DNA of 64,000 nucleotides from positions 2,542,001 to 2,606,000 of the forward strand of contig JAOVFP010000003.1 of assembly GCA_025738555.1 (NCBI GenBank). Direction: 5' to 3'. Shown here in pieces: positions 48,128-60,830 of this stretch (positions within the stretch are counted from its first letter, which is position 1; each line of letters begins with the position of its first letter). Origin of the DNA: Cyathus striatus (lineage: Eukaryota; Basidiomycota; Agaricomycetes; Agaricales; Nidulariaceae). The position numbers and the translations under genes were made by a program. The notes below the pieces were generated by a model. It was not told the origin of the DNA, ran no database searches, and saw only the letters and a program-made list of their open reading frames with translations.

Positions 48128-48436
48128 CTTTTTTAAACCTATCCAGGTTTTTGCGACTCTATGAGAACCACACGGACGATCGCGTGGTGTACGACAAGCG
48201 TGGAACAGAGGTACACGCGACACAAAGGACCTTCCTATTAAAGCCAAGAAGTCCCGCATTGCCCCCAACAAGGCAACCCCCATCATCAACCACCTTCCAA
48301 ACTCGTCACGAAGCATAGCCTTTGTACCCTTATAGACATGACTTCTCCACCCAATTCCTCCCAATGACAACTACCCCCCCATCTGAGTGGGCCGATAGGC
48401 CCTCCCGCAGGGGGGTCCAACTCTCCTGCTGCCCCC

Positions 48437-50486
48437 ATGCCCGTACAAGGCAGGGGAACAGGGGAACGAACTCCAATACAAAACCTTGAACAAACAGTAG
48501 CGACGATCGCTGTAAGTGAGTACCAACAGGGGGAGAACAACCCCTTGCACATCAGCGACCTTGGACCACCAAGAAATCCAGCACCAACAAGAGAAACGGA
48601 GCAAGCAGTGCAACTCGCGGCGCCGCCCCAACAAGCTGGACAACACAACTCAGTGTCGATAAAGACGCCATGTCACCAAGGACAAGCCAGGGACAAGAAC
48701 GGCGAGTCGGACGACGAATCCGTCGATATGAACGAGCTACAAGTAGCTTTGAGTGAAAGGATTGCCACCTTTCATGCCCTACACAATGACATATCCAACA
48801 AGTGCATGGAACAACTAGCACGCAAGGCCATGGATAGAGTTGGGGGGATGGCTTCCTCCTCCAACATAGACCATAATGACACGAGATTTCTCGACGCCGT
48901 AATGATCTACTTGAACAGTCTGGTGCAGGTATACCGCACCGCAAAAAAGAACAAGACAGGGTCGCGTGTAGGTACTCCCATGTCCCAAGTATCACTAGAT
49001 CCTCGACAGGTCATTGCACCATGGAACGTCAAGTGTGAAAGCACTGTTAGGGGCATCATCGCCCATGACCCGAACATTGAGTCAGCTATTGCGCAAATAA
49101 GCGGTCCATGCCTCCCGAAGGAAGAGGAAGAACAATACCGCATGCGCACATCGACCCAGCAAAGGTTTAGGGCCGTATCGGGGGGATTCCACCCTCACCA
49201 GCCCCCATCTGAACCCAGTTCATTCCACCCGGTGGCAGCATCACCGATACAGAACCCACAACTTCACGGGACGAGCTTCATCCTGGAACAAGTGACAACA
49301 CGACACCCGCGCGTATCACGCGAAGGACGCATTCCAAGAGCTCTGGACAAGGATGAACGTATAGCGTTGCAACGCATGCGCAACCGAGACCTGAAAGAGC
49401 ATGGCGGGTCAGACATCGATGACCAACGCATCCGATTCGATCGCGGTGCCGTCGTCGAACTCGACCCGAGAGAACGGGAGCGGACTGTGTTCGGGAATAC
49501 ACGAAACGAGACGCCCGCTCCCACCCAAACCAACAACTATCACTGACCCTCGGTGGCATTCGCAGAGGAATATCAGCAAGACGGGGAGATAATCTCCCCT
49601 TCCCAGTACTCGCAACAATCAGGGAACCTAATGGGAAAACCTCCCAATCAAGCTGACCCCATACAGGGTCACATCCTTAGGTACGACAGTCGAGGGATGT
49701 CAGTCATCCCACAACAGGTACCAATATGGGGAAGGCAGTTCTCATTACCTCCCCAGGTTAATCTACCATCGGTCAGGCCGGGCATAGTCGACGCCCAGGA
49801 GAACCGCACGCATATCATGCATGAAAAAATCCGTACAATAATCAACAAGTACTTAGCCATACGGCTAAAGCTACCAGAAGGGTGCCATGCCCCGAGAAGC
49901 GAAAACAAAGTGATAATGCACTTCTCGGGATCAAAGCATTGTACCACACATTCGAGCAATGGCTGCTTGACTTGTGCATCCACATGCGGACCCAGCAACT
50001 AGGGGAAACGAATGTGAACAGGAGAGGGTACTCCTCCTCCTAGACTACCTTGAAGGCGAAGCAATTAAATGGTACAGACGCCATGTTATTAGCCCCGCCA
50101 GTGCTAAAACCGAATGGAATTTTGAGGAAGTAGTCATAGGACTCTACGATCGATTCGTAGAAGAAGCTATGAACCAGCACGGTCGAGACGCTTTCTACAG
50201 CATCAGATACCACCCGGTAGCAGGGTTACAGGGTCTTCATGACACCATGACCGATCATGCTCAGAGCATGCCTACCCCACTGGACGATTACTCGTTCACG
50301 CAGGCATTTATCAACGCCATGCCTGAAGACATGAGAAGGAAACTCATCGAAGACATGCTCCTTACCCCGGAAGTAAACACGGCAGACGACTTCCTAGTGG
50401 TAGGAAGAACTGTGGAAAGAGGGAAGTGCAACTACGTCAACACGGAGCGCTACCTCGACAATCACGTCCGTCCGCTGGTCACTTGA
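48437..50486 (+). pseudogene. Gypsy gag, broken
   Basis: The frame opens MPVQGRGTGERTPIQNLEQT. It reads through a TGA at 49544-49546 (CGA expected) into AEEYQQDGEIISPSQYSQQS. The capsid-like part follows in two other frames: FEQWLLDLCIHMR (a two-base insertion CA near 49950), then NECEQERVLLLLDYLEGEAIKWY after a further one-base shift near 50005. It ends at a TGA at 50484-50486, again CGA in the expected frame. The capsid core matches retrotransposon gag (EGEAIKWYR, AFINAMPEDMRRKL). Confidence 0.8.
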
Positions 50487-51338
50487 CCAGCGTTAGAACA
50501 ATCACAGTGTCCCAGGGGACCCCCACCGAATGCACCACACCGAAGTGGAGGGCTGAAACCAGCCCCCCAACAAGCTCAGGTCAACCAGGCCACATGGAGA
50601 CGCCCCGGGGCCGTCCCAACACAGCCCAACCAAGACCACACTGCCTTCGCTAAGCAGGGTACACCCAAAGTCGAGCAGAAGGGGTCACCGCGCCCGGCCC
50701 AACCACACGCGGTGGAAACATGCTTCAACTGCGGGAAAACAGGGCACTTCAAAAAAGATTGCCCTAGAGCACCGCGTGACCAGATACACGCCGCACACTC
50801 TGTAATTGAAGGGGAGCAGGAGGAGAACAACGAAGAACTCCCCACCGAGGTACAGGAGCCACAGAGTGCCCCCCAAGAAGATCAACAGGAGGACGACAAA
50901 GCCTCCACGTTCGAATTCGATGTAGAAGAAAACCCCTACAGCGAGTACGACACGGGTTCAGACTATGAGAGGGATTACCCTGATTCGATCAGGGCTATGA
51001 CAATCGGTGCAAAACAATACCGGAGGAAAGAACCTACGGAAATAATCACCATCCGCAGGGTAGTGGTCAAGTCCACCAAGCAGACAATCGGCCGCCCAAA
51101 GATCCCACTCGAAGAAAAAGAATGCTTAGCATCCTACGTCACCATGGGAGAGATCAAAGCCTGGACACTATGGGACTCTGGAAGCACAACAACGGGGATT
51201 ACTCCGTCGTACGCAGAAATAGCCAAGATCCCTGTGAGCCGGTTATCAAAGGAGTATATCCTTCAACTAGGAACAGTAGGGAGCCGATCCACAGTCAAAT
51301 ACGGCACATATCTGACACCGCAACTCCCAGGGCTGAGA
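50487..51338 (+). pseudogene. Gypsy zinc knuckle and N-terminal half of protease
   Basis: In the same frame as the capsid end, a CCHC nucleic-acid-binding knuckle reads CFNCGKTGHFKKDCP. An acidic linker follows, then the aspartic protease active site LWDSGSTTTGITPSYAEI at about residue 155 of the fragment. The domain stops at LTPQLPGLR where the foldback element was inserted. The second half resumes at 56061. Confidence 0.85.
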
Positions 51339-51439
51339 GTGGTGTCAGCCAATTTGATCGCAAATTGCTCAGGAAAAATGAGTGCTAGTGATCCTGATTC
51401 TCCACCAAAAAAATGAGTGCCATTTTTATAAGGCATATT

Positions 51440-52015
51440 CAGTAAATGTAATGGAGTGGTGATCATTGGCACTCATTTATGTATTGTTGTTGATTACTAG
51501 GGAACTATATTAGTATAGTATGGAGGCACTCAAAAGTGATCATTTGAAGAATATTAGAAGGTGATCATTGGCACTCATTTATGTATTGGTATTGACTGCT
51601 AGGGGATTATATTAGTATAGTATGGGGACACTCAAAAGTGATCATTTGAAGAATATTAGAAGGTGATCATTGGCACTCATTTATGTATTGTTGTTGATTA
51701 CTAGGGAATTATATTAGTATAGTATGGAGGCACTCAAAAGTGATCATTTTGAGAGCATTAGGAGGTAATTATTGGCACTCATTTATGTATTGTTGTTGAT
51801 TACTAGGGAATTATATTAGTATAGTATGGAGGCACTCAAAAGTAATCATTTTGAGAGCATTAGAAGGTGATCATTGGCACTCATTTATGTATTATGGTTT
51901 ATTACTAGGGGATAGTATTAGTATAGAATGAGGGCACTCAAAAGTGATCATTTAATGAATATTAGGAGGTGATCATTGGCACTCATTTATGTATTGCTAT
52001 TACTGATTACTAGTT
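51440..52015 (+). repeat. Left arm, 100-105-bp tandem repeat, six copies
   Basis: Each unit contains GATCATTGGCACTCATTTAT, GATTACTAGGG, TTAGTATAGTATGG and CACTCAAAAGTGATCATTT. The mirror array is at 55290-55950 with seven copies. Confidence 0.85.
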
Positions 52016-52582
52016 GATCTGCACTTCGCATTTGTCACATACTTCCCGTGTGTCACGTTGGTCACACATATTCCCGCGCCTCATATTTTCCCGCGCATCG
52101 CATTTGTCACGTACTTCACGCGCGTCACGTTGGTCACATATATTCCCGCGCCTCGTGTTTTTCCCGCGCATCACATCTGTCACGTACTTCACGCGCGTCA
52201 CGTTCGTCACACATATTCCCACGCTTCATATTTGTCACGTACTTCACGCGCGTCACGTTTGTCACACATATTCCCGCGCTTCGCATTTGTCACATATTTC
52301 CTGCGTGTCACATCCGTCACATATATTCCCGCGCTTCGCATTTGTCACATACTTCCTGCGTGTCACATCCGTCACATATGTTCCCACGCTTCACATCTGT
52401 CACATATTTCCTTCGCGTCACGTTCGTCACATATATTCCCACGCATCACATTTGTCACATTCATCCCGCCCGTCACGTCTGTCACGCATATTCCCGCGCA
52501 TCACGTTCGTCACACATTTGTCACAATTTTCACGCGCGTCACGTCTGTCACAATTCTCCCACACTATGCATATATCACACTT

Positions 52583-52972
52583 GTCACGCATTAGCGCGTT
52601 TGTCACGCATTAGCGCGTTTGTCACGCATTAGCGCGTTTGTCACGCATTAGCGCGTTTGTCACGCATTAGCGCGTTTGTCACGCATTAGCGCGTTTGTCA
52701 CGCATTAGCGCGTTTGTCACGCATTAGCGCGTTTGTCACGCATTAGCGCGTTTGTCACGCATTAGCGCGTTTGTCACGCATTAGCGCGTTTGTCACGCAT
52801 TAGCGCGTTTGTCACGCATTAGCGCGTTTGTCACGCATTAGCGCGTTTGTCACGCATTAGCGCGTTTGTCACGCATTAGCGCGTTTGTCACGCATTAGCG
52901 CGTTTGTCACGCTTTAGCGCGTTTGTCACGCTTTAGCATGTTTGTCACGCTTTAGCATGTTTGTCATGCTTT
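52583..52972 (+). repeat. Left arm, 19-bp satellite, about 20 copies
   Basis: The unit GTCACGCATTAGCGCGTTT is repeated almost perfectly; the last copies drift to CTTTAGC and CATG variants toward the centre. Confidence 0.9.
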
Positions 52973-54520
52973 GTATACGCGTCACGCGTCACGTTTGTCA
53001 CGTTCTTTATGAGCGTTACGCTTTTATGCATGTCACACATGTCACGTCTTTGAGGCGCGTCACACATTACATTTGTCATATTCTTTATGAGCATTATGCT
53101 TTTATACATGTCACACATTTCACATCTATGTGTTATGCTTTTCATGCTCATCACAGTGCATTTGTCATACTTTGCATTTGCATCATGTGTCACATTGATC
53201 ATATTCATCACCTAAGTCACATCTGTTTCTTAATTTGCACATGCATCCTATTCATCATGTCTTTGAGGCTTTCATTATGCTTTTCACACACATCATAAGT
53301 GTTACTTATGTTATATCTTTGAGAGGCATAATACATTTCAAGCACATCATACTTGCATGTATATCATGATTGTGACATGTTGATGGGGTTCCAACAGATC
53401 TATAATGAACATGTTTTGGTACCTTTCATATCCAAGGAATCAGAGCACTCAGTGATGCCACATTTAACCCATAGCTCTTACTTAGTAGTGTAATTCAGCC
53501 TCTTGCATTGATAAGTCAGTTATTGATTCAGACCCTGTATGACAATACTACACATGACTATAGAAAAATGACAGTAAGTTTTTCTTAGGCAAGAAATGAG
53601 GGCCACTGAGCAAGAAAGTGAAGAGAAGTACAAGAGGGGGTTTCATATGTATGAATGGATACTAATACTAAAAGAACTATACAATATAAATGAGAGATGT
53701 GAAACACAAGACAGTATAGAAGTGTCATGTAATCATATAGAGCAAGTATATATGTGACTTAATAATGTGTGTTGAAGATATAAGAATATCCAATAGTTAA
53801 TGCAAGAACCATTATCATCTAATGACTGAGACATGTGAGTTTAATGTGATGTGGAATCACATATACTCACCATTCTTTCAGATTTGCTATTTATATGTAG
53901 TTCTTTCAGTATATGTTCTTTTCTGTTCAGTTGTTAAATATTTCTACCTCATCATCACTCATATCCAGACTAACCATTATAATTTTACTTTGTCATTTCA
54001 TTACATCTCTAGTTCTGATTATTAAACATTATATGATGCCATTTCCAACTTTCTCATGCTCTGTCAGTGGGGGCAAGACTTCTACTACATATACACTATA
54101 TTTTTCATTTTAGTTTCTTATCACTACCACACTTCTATAACTTTCAATTGTTATTTTCCAATTTACAATCTTCAATTCTACAAGTACATATTGTTTCCTC
54201 TGCATATATAATTTACTCCATACTATTAAATACTTACTCCACTCTCATGACAACTTGAATAGTGGTAGAGATAAAAAAATCTAATGTGATTGGAAAGCAT
54301 GATATTTGTGAAAAAGTTGCAATGCACTTGAAAAATGTGACATGCATGAATAACACATGATGCATTTAAAAAAAATGACATTATAACATGTGAAAAGTGT
54401 GACATGCATGCAGATTGTCACGGCGTGACGCGCCTCAAAGACGTGACACGTGTGACATGCATAAAAGCGTAACGCACATAAAGAACGTGACAAACGTGAC
54501 GCGTGACGCGCATACAAAGC

Positions 54521-54718
54521 ATGACAAACGTGCTAAAGCGTGACAAACGTGCTAATGCGTGACAAACGCGCTAATGCGTGACAAACGCGCTAATGCGTGA
54601 CAAACGCGCTAATGCGTGACAAACGCGCTAATGCGTGACAAACGCGCTAATGCGTGACAAACGCGCTAATGCGTGACAAACGCGCTAATGCGTGACAAAC
54701 GCGCTAATGCGTGACAAG
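54521..54718 (-). repeat. Right arm, 19-bp satellite, about 10 copies
   Basis: The complement of the left-arm satellite, with about half as many copies. The centre-proximal copies show the same drift (GCTAAAG, CGTG), so the arms are mirror images including their variants. Confidence 0.9.
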
Positions 54719-56060
54719 TGTGATATATGCATAGTGTGGGAGAATTGTGACAGACGTGACGCGCGTGAAAATTGTGACAAATGTGTGACGAACGTGATGC
54801 GCGGGAATATGCGTGACAGACGTGACGGGCGGGATGAATGTGACAAATGTGATGCGTGGGAATATATGTGACGAACGTGACGCGAAGGAAATATGTGACA
54901 GATGTGAAGCGTGGGAACATATGTGACGGATGTGACACGCAGGAAGTATGTGACAAATGCGAAGCGCGGGAATATATGTGACGGATGTGACACGCAGGAA
55001 ATATGTGACAAATGCGAAGCGCGGGAATATGTGTGACAAACGTGACGCGCGTGAAGTACGTGACAAATATGAAGCGTGGGAATATGTGTGACGAACGTGA
55101 CGCGCGTGAAGTACGTGACAGATGTGATGCGCGGGAAAAACACGAGGCGCGGGAATATATGTGACCAACGTGACGCGCGTGAAGTACGTGACAAATGCGA
55201 TGCGCGGGAAAATATGAGGCGCGGGAATATGTGTGACCAACGTGACACACGGGAAGTATGTGACAAATGCGAAGTGCAGATCAACTAGTAATCAGTAATA
55301 GCAATACATAAATGAGTGCCAATGATCACCTCCTAATATTCATTAAATGATCACTTTTGAGTGCCCTCATTCTATACTAATACTATCCCCTAGTAATAAA
55401 CCATAATACATAAATGAGTGCCAATGATCACCTTCTAATGCTCTCAAAATGATTACTTTTGAGTGCCTCCATACTATACTAATATAATTCCCTAGTAATC
55501 AACAACAATACATAAATGAGTGCCAATAATTACCTCCTAATGCTCTCAAAATGATCACTTTTGAGTGCCTCCATACTATACTAATATAATTCCCTAGTAA
55601 TCAACAACAATACATAAATGAGTGCCAATGATCACCTTCTAATATTCTTCAAATGATCACTTTTGAGTGTCCCCATACTATACTAATATAATCCCCTAGC
55701 AGTCAATACCAATACATAAATGAGTGCCAATGATCACCTTCTAATATTCTTCAAATGATCACTTTTGAGTGCCTCCATACTATACTAATATAGTTCCCTA
55801 GTAATCAACAACAATACATAAATGAGTGCCAATGATCACCTAATATTCTTAAAATGATCACTTTTGAGTGTCCTCATACTATACTAATATAATCCCCTAG
55901 TTGTCAATAGCAATACATAAATGAGTGCCAATGATCACCACTCCATTACATTTACTGAATATGCCTTATAAAAATGGCACTCATTTTTTTGGTGGAGAAT
56001 CAGGATCACTAGCACTCATTTTTCCTGAGCAATTTGTGATCAAATTGGCTGACACTTATG

Positions 56061-58901
56061 GGGCTGAAACAGCCCATTTATGCTGACGTAGCCAATTTCG
56101 ATCACTACGATATGATCATTGGAACGCCAACCATGTGCGCTAACGTCGTTATACTTGACTTCAAGCACAATGATATTATCGTTAATGGGGAACGAATCCC
56201 AGCAGTGCGGGTTCAGCTCAAGGATACCGACAGATGCCTCCGCCGATACCGTGCAGTAGACAAAAAGGAGAAATGACTCCGCTGGGGTGGACAACCACCC
56301 TCCATCGAAGAAGTGCCAGACAATGAGGGAATTGGGGCACTACGACCACTCCCTGAGGATAACCCATCCCTCCTAATGACTGACGAGGAGCTCTGCGAAT
56401 ACGCGAAGCCTAATTCGAAGCCGTGAGCCATGGCTGAATCCAAGCCGCAGCCCCCAGTAACAATAACGAGTTCATTGTACGTAGAACCCGACGTACAATA
56501 CTGCCAACCCACCTCGTCACGGATCCTGGTAGAGGACCTAGTAACAGACGAAGACGGCACACCCCAACCACGGACACTCATCGACAACCCCACCCCCAAG
56601 CCCACTTGGGGATGGATGGCCGACCCACGCATGCCCCCAGAATGGAACATGATGGTGGCAGACATGTACCCAACAATTTGGGCTGTAAAGCCCTCAAAAA
56701 GTGAGTTCTTCGGGAAGGCCCAACCCAACGACATATCGGAACGTGTGAAGTTTCACGCACTTCCAGGATCCAAAGAGAGACTAGCGAAAGTAACCTTGGC
56801 TAGCAGCCCAGACTACGAACGCTCACTGGTGGAACTGAGACAGCGATTCGAACCACCACCAGCGAAACAACGAACTACTGTCCCTCGACGAGACAAGGGC
56901 AAGGGGAGAGACAATTTCCCCACTGAACAGGACATACCTACGCTTCGGGAAAACTGGTTCAGCTCGTATGCGGACATCCTGAATGGCACCCCTGAACGAT
57001 TACCACCATTTCGTGAAGTCAACCACGAAATCAACCTAATTGACGAGCACAAGCGGTATAAATACCACATGCCACGATGCCCTAACTTGCTGCGTGAAGA
57101 ATTTTATGACAAACTCAACCGTTACGAGAACGCAGGATGGTGGGAAGCACGGTCTGTTACACAAGCAGCACCCCTCCTCTGCTTGGCAAAAAAGGACAAA
57201 CGGTTACGCACCGTCATCGACGCACGGCAGCGTAACGATAACACGATCAAGGATGTCACCCCCTTACCGGACCAAGAAGTAATCCGGGAAGACGTCGCCA
57301 GAGGAAAATACAGGTCGAAAATCGACCTCACCGACGCCTACGAACAAGTACGCATTAAGCCGGAAGATGTAGGGAAGACGGCATTTGCTACAATCAGCGG
57401 TACCTACGTCAGCCACATCATGCAGCAGGGCGATTGCAACGCCCCAGCAACCTTCCAACGGCTGATGACAGCCGTATTCCGGGACGCTATAGGATGCTTT
57501 ATGCATGCCTACATCGACGACATCTTCGTGTACTCCGACACCATCGAAGAACACGAGAAACATCTAAAGATCGTATTTGACAGACTACGCGCCAACGATC
57601 TGTACCTCAAACGTGCCAAATGTGAGTTATATGCAGAGAGCATCGACTGCCTCGGACACACCATCGACGACGGGGGAATACACCCCGATGGGGATAAACT
57701 TAGTCGCATAAGAGACTGGAGGACACCTCGCAATTACAATGATGTACAAAAATTCGTAGGGCTAGTAAACTATGTTGGACATTTCCTGCCCGATATATCC
57801 GCCTACACCAGCCCACTGCTGGCTATGACCCAAAACGGAGCGCCGTTTATATGGCGCCCCCTCCATCAGCGATGTTTCGACATGATAAAACAGACATGTT
57901 GTAAAACACCAATACTTCGACCCATTGACCCCCGCACAAACGAGCCGATATGGCTCATCTGTGACGCGTCAAAAACTGGAGTAGGCGTGATGTACGGGCA
58001 AGGCCCCTCCTGGGACAAATGCCGCCCAGCAGGCTTCATGTCCAAGAAGTTCACGGCGGCACAACAGAACTATGCCGTCTATGAACTCGAGACTTTGGCC
58101 ATCCTTGAAGGCCTGATCAAATGGGAAGATAAACTCATGGGCTATGACATTCACATCATCACAGACCACAAAGCCCTTGAGTTTTTCAAAACTCAAGGCA
58201 ACCTATCCAACCGCCAACGGCGTTGGATGGATTACATGTCCTGCTTCGACTTCAATATCACCTACGTCAAAGGGGAGTACAATAAAGTAGCGGACTGCTT
58301 ATCCCGCTACTATGAGAGCGACGCCCACGACGACGTCCACGACATTGAAGAATATGTATGTGTGGACGCGCGTATCGACCCTACGGGAGAAGATCTCCCC
58401 TCAGCACGGTACCACGAACTTCACGACCACGTGATCGAATTACGGGCCCTAAGGGCCATGGAAACGAGGCGTAGCAAACGCCTTCAAGAACGTCAAGAGC
58501 TCCGTGATGTTGAGGCCCAGGAAATGAGGGACGCTGAGGCACAGGAGGCGCGGGAAGCCGCAGAACACGACCCAACCCCTACATCCAACAACTTCCCCGC
58601 GCCTACTGAGACCATAACCCTTGCAGACATCTTATTCCACAAGGCCAAGTCCCAAACGCCACCAACTACCACGGACGACACATTCCTACATCGCATCAAA
58701 GCAGGGTACCCGGAAGACAAGCTTTTCAGCATCATCCTGAATTCTCCGGAATCATACCCCCGCTTCCCAGTACGCAATGGGCTTGTATACGCCCTAAACT
58801 TGGCAAAGGAAGAGGTGATTTGCATACCTCGAGACCGTGCGATTATCACGACCATCATCGAACAAGCCCACCACACCCTGGGCCACTTCGGAGACCAATG
58901 A
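56061..58901 (+). pseudogene. Gypsy pol: protease C-half, reverse transcriptase, RNase H
   Basis: The protease resumes with GLKQPIYADVANFDHYDMII and GTPTM. TGA codons at 56274-56276 and 56424-56426 interrupt the frame. From 56430 an 823-codon frame holds the reverse transcriptase: TVIDARQRNDNT, SKIDLTDAYEQVRI, MQQGDCNAPATFQRLM and the catalytic YIDDIFVYSD (about residue 361). The RNase H domain follows, with CDASKTGVGVMYG, YELETLAILEGL, TDHKALEFF and the end YNKVADCLSRY. The frame then reaches the integrase zinc-binding start AHHTLGHFGDQ and stops at TGA 58899-58901. Polymerase motifs are intact, so decay is recent. Confidence 0.92.
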
Positions 58902-59222
58902 ACGGCGGAGTACATCCGCCGCTGGTACTGGTGGCCACAAATTGCCAAAGATGTCCGGGAATTCTGCCGGACTTGCGAGGCATGCCAACAGGCCAAGACC
59001 TCCAACCAGAAGCCCACGGGTAAGCTACACCCACTCCCTGTACCTACGAAGCCTTGGGACTCCATCAGGATGGACTTCGTAGGACCGTTCCCCGAGACCA
59101 AAGGTAGTAACTACCTCTGGGTCATCATCTGCCGCATGACGAGTATGGTACACCTCATACCTGTCCACACCACCATGACGGCCACAGACCTCTCATGGGT
59201 CTACCGTAGGGAGATCGTGGAG
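58902..59222 (+). pseudogene. Gypsy integrase, truncated
   Basis: It continues in frame after the TGA with TAEYIRRWYWWPQIAKDV and CRTCEACQQAK, completing the HHCC zinc-binding motif. The catalytic core begins MDFVGPFPETKGSNYLWVI with the first Asp. The frame breaks off at YRREIVE before the second Asp and the Glu, where the next element is inserted. Confidence 0.9.
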
Positions 59223-59349
59223 GGGTGCTGACAACTTTTGTCATGCTTCATACTGCAATTGCAGCAAACTTACTTGGGGATATACAACTACAGCATGTGA
59301 AGCTACTTCTATAGAGTTGCAAGTGCAACTTCATAGCTAGTTCTACTTT

Positions 59350-60830
59350 GTACAATTGCAGTGAGAGCTTCACCATTGCTTCTTTAAATTACAGCTATTA
59401 CTTCATAATTGGAATTCACTACTACTTCATCAAGTTGCAAGAATTGCTTCACTATTTATGTTCTGCTTCTAATGGTTGCAATTTGAGCTTCATAGCTACT
59501 TCATGTACTTGCAGTCTAATCTTCATGACTGCTTCATTTATTTGCATAAGTTACTTCATTAGTGTAGTTTGACTTCACATAGTTGCAGTATGAGCTTCAT
59601 TACTGCTTCATTTATTTACAGTATTTGCTTCATGATTGTATATCTACTTTATGTACTTGCAGTCTCAGCTTCACAGAAGCTTCATGAAATTACAACAATC
59701 ACTTCACTATTTCTGTTCTACTTCATATGGTTTCAATCAGAGCTTCATAACTACTTCATTCATCTGCAGGACTTGCTTCACTTTTGTATGTCTACTTCAT
59801 GTAGTTGTAGTATGAACTTCACAGTAGCTTTATTATACTACAGTAATTGCTTTACTATTTCTGTTCCACTTGATCTTATTGCAGTCTTAGCTTCATAACT
59901 ACTTCATTCAAGTGTAAGAGTTACTTCATCATTGTAATTCTACTTCATGTCATTGCAGTCTGAGCTTCATCATCCCTTCATTTATTTGCAGTATTTGCTT
60001 CACAATTGTACTTCTACTTCATGCAATTGCAGTTTGAGCTTCATAGCTACTTCATTCATATGCAGAAGTTACTTCATTATTTTAGTTTGACTTCACATGG
60101 TTGCAGTCTGAGCTTTATTGCTGCTTCATCTAACTACAGTATTTGCTTTACTATTTTAGTTCTACTTCATGTAGTTGCAGTTTAAGCTTTATTATTGCTT
60201 CATCTAATTACAGTAATTGCTTCACAATTTTTCTTTCACTTCATTTGGTTACAGTCAGAGCTTCATTGTTACTTCATCTAATTACAGTATTTACATCACT
60301 ATTTTATTCTTACTTCATATGGTTACAGTCAGAGCTTCATTGCTACTTCATTTAACTACAGTATTTGCTTCATTACTTTAGTCTACTTCATGTAGTTGCA
60401 GTTTGAACTTTATCATTGCTTCATCTAACTACAGTGTTTGCTTCATTATTTTAGTTCTACTTCATGTAGTTGCAGTTTGAACTTTATTATTGCTTCATCT
60501 AATTACAGTAATTGCTTCACAATTGTATTTTCACTTCGTTTGGTTACAGTCAGAGCTTCATTGCTACTTCATCTAATTACAGTATTCACTTCACTATTTT
60601 ATTCTTACTTCATATGGTTACAGTCAGAGCTTCATTGCTGCTTCATCTAACTATAGTATTTGCTTCATTATTTCAGTTCTACTTTATGTAGTTGCAGTTT
60701 GAACTTTATCATTGCTTTATCTAATTACAGTAATTGCTTCACAATTTTTCTTTCACATTATTTGGTTGTTGTCAGAGCTTCAATACTACTTCATCTCATT
60801 ACAGTAATTGCTTCATAAGTTTGGTGACAG
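59350..60830 (+). repeat. Left-arm tandem repeats of about 70-75 bp
   Basis: About twenty imperfect units alternate ATTTGCTTCA or AATTGCTTCA, TTCTACTTCATG, GTTGCAGT and GAGCTTCAT. The mirror array begins at about 63140. Long frames here (Ser/Tyr/Phe-rich) are by-products of the repeat. Confidence 0.8.

Larger units (their letters stand above)
51339..56060. mobile_element. 4.7-kb foldback element built of inverted minisatellites
   Basis: The ends share GTGTCAGCCAATTTGATC (51342 onward) and its complement (to 56055). The two arms, each about 1.7-2 kb, mirror each other: a 100-105-bp repeat (6 copies left, 7 right), a region of degenerate GTCAC-rich repeats, then a 19-bp repeat (about 20 copies left, 10 right). 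The roughly 1-kb centre (53380-54280) has no transposase. GGGCTGAGA (51330) and GGGCTGAAA (56061) flank it as a probable 9-bp target duplication. Long inverted arms and 9-bp duplication suggest Mutator-type mobilisation; Zisupton/KDZ-type is an alternative. Confidence 0.85.
47905..59222 (+). mobile_element. Ty3/Gypsy LTR retrotransposon, interrupted twice and mutated
   Basis: Order is LTR, gag, zinc knuckle, protease, reverse transcriptase, RNase H, integrase, which defines Ty3/Gypsy. The protease is split by the foldback element 51339-56060. The integrase is cut at about 59222 by a second element. Five in-frame TGA codons and at least two gag frameshifts make it inactive. The 3' LTR is not in the window. 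Confidence 0.9.

Noticed and set aside
52583..52972. CRISPR-like regular short repeats
   Set aside because: The 19-bp units abut with no spacers, and the genome is eukaryotic; this is a satellite.
52010..55290. Open frames of 178-199 codons in both foldback arms
   Set aside because: They are readings of GTCAC-rich satellites, open in several frames and mirrored in both arms, with no codon bias or family motif.
59348..60650. Series of Ser/Tyr/Phe-rich 70-110-codon frames
   Set aside because: They follow the 70-75-bp tandem repeats of the foldback element and reappear inverted after 63140.
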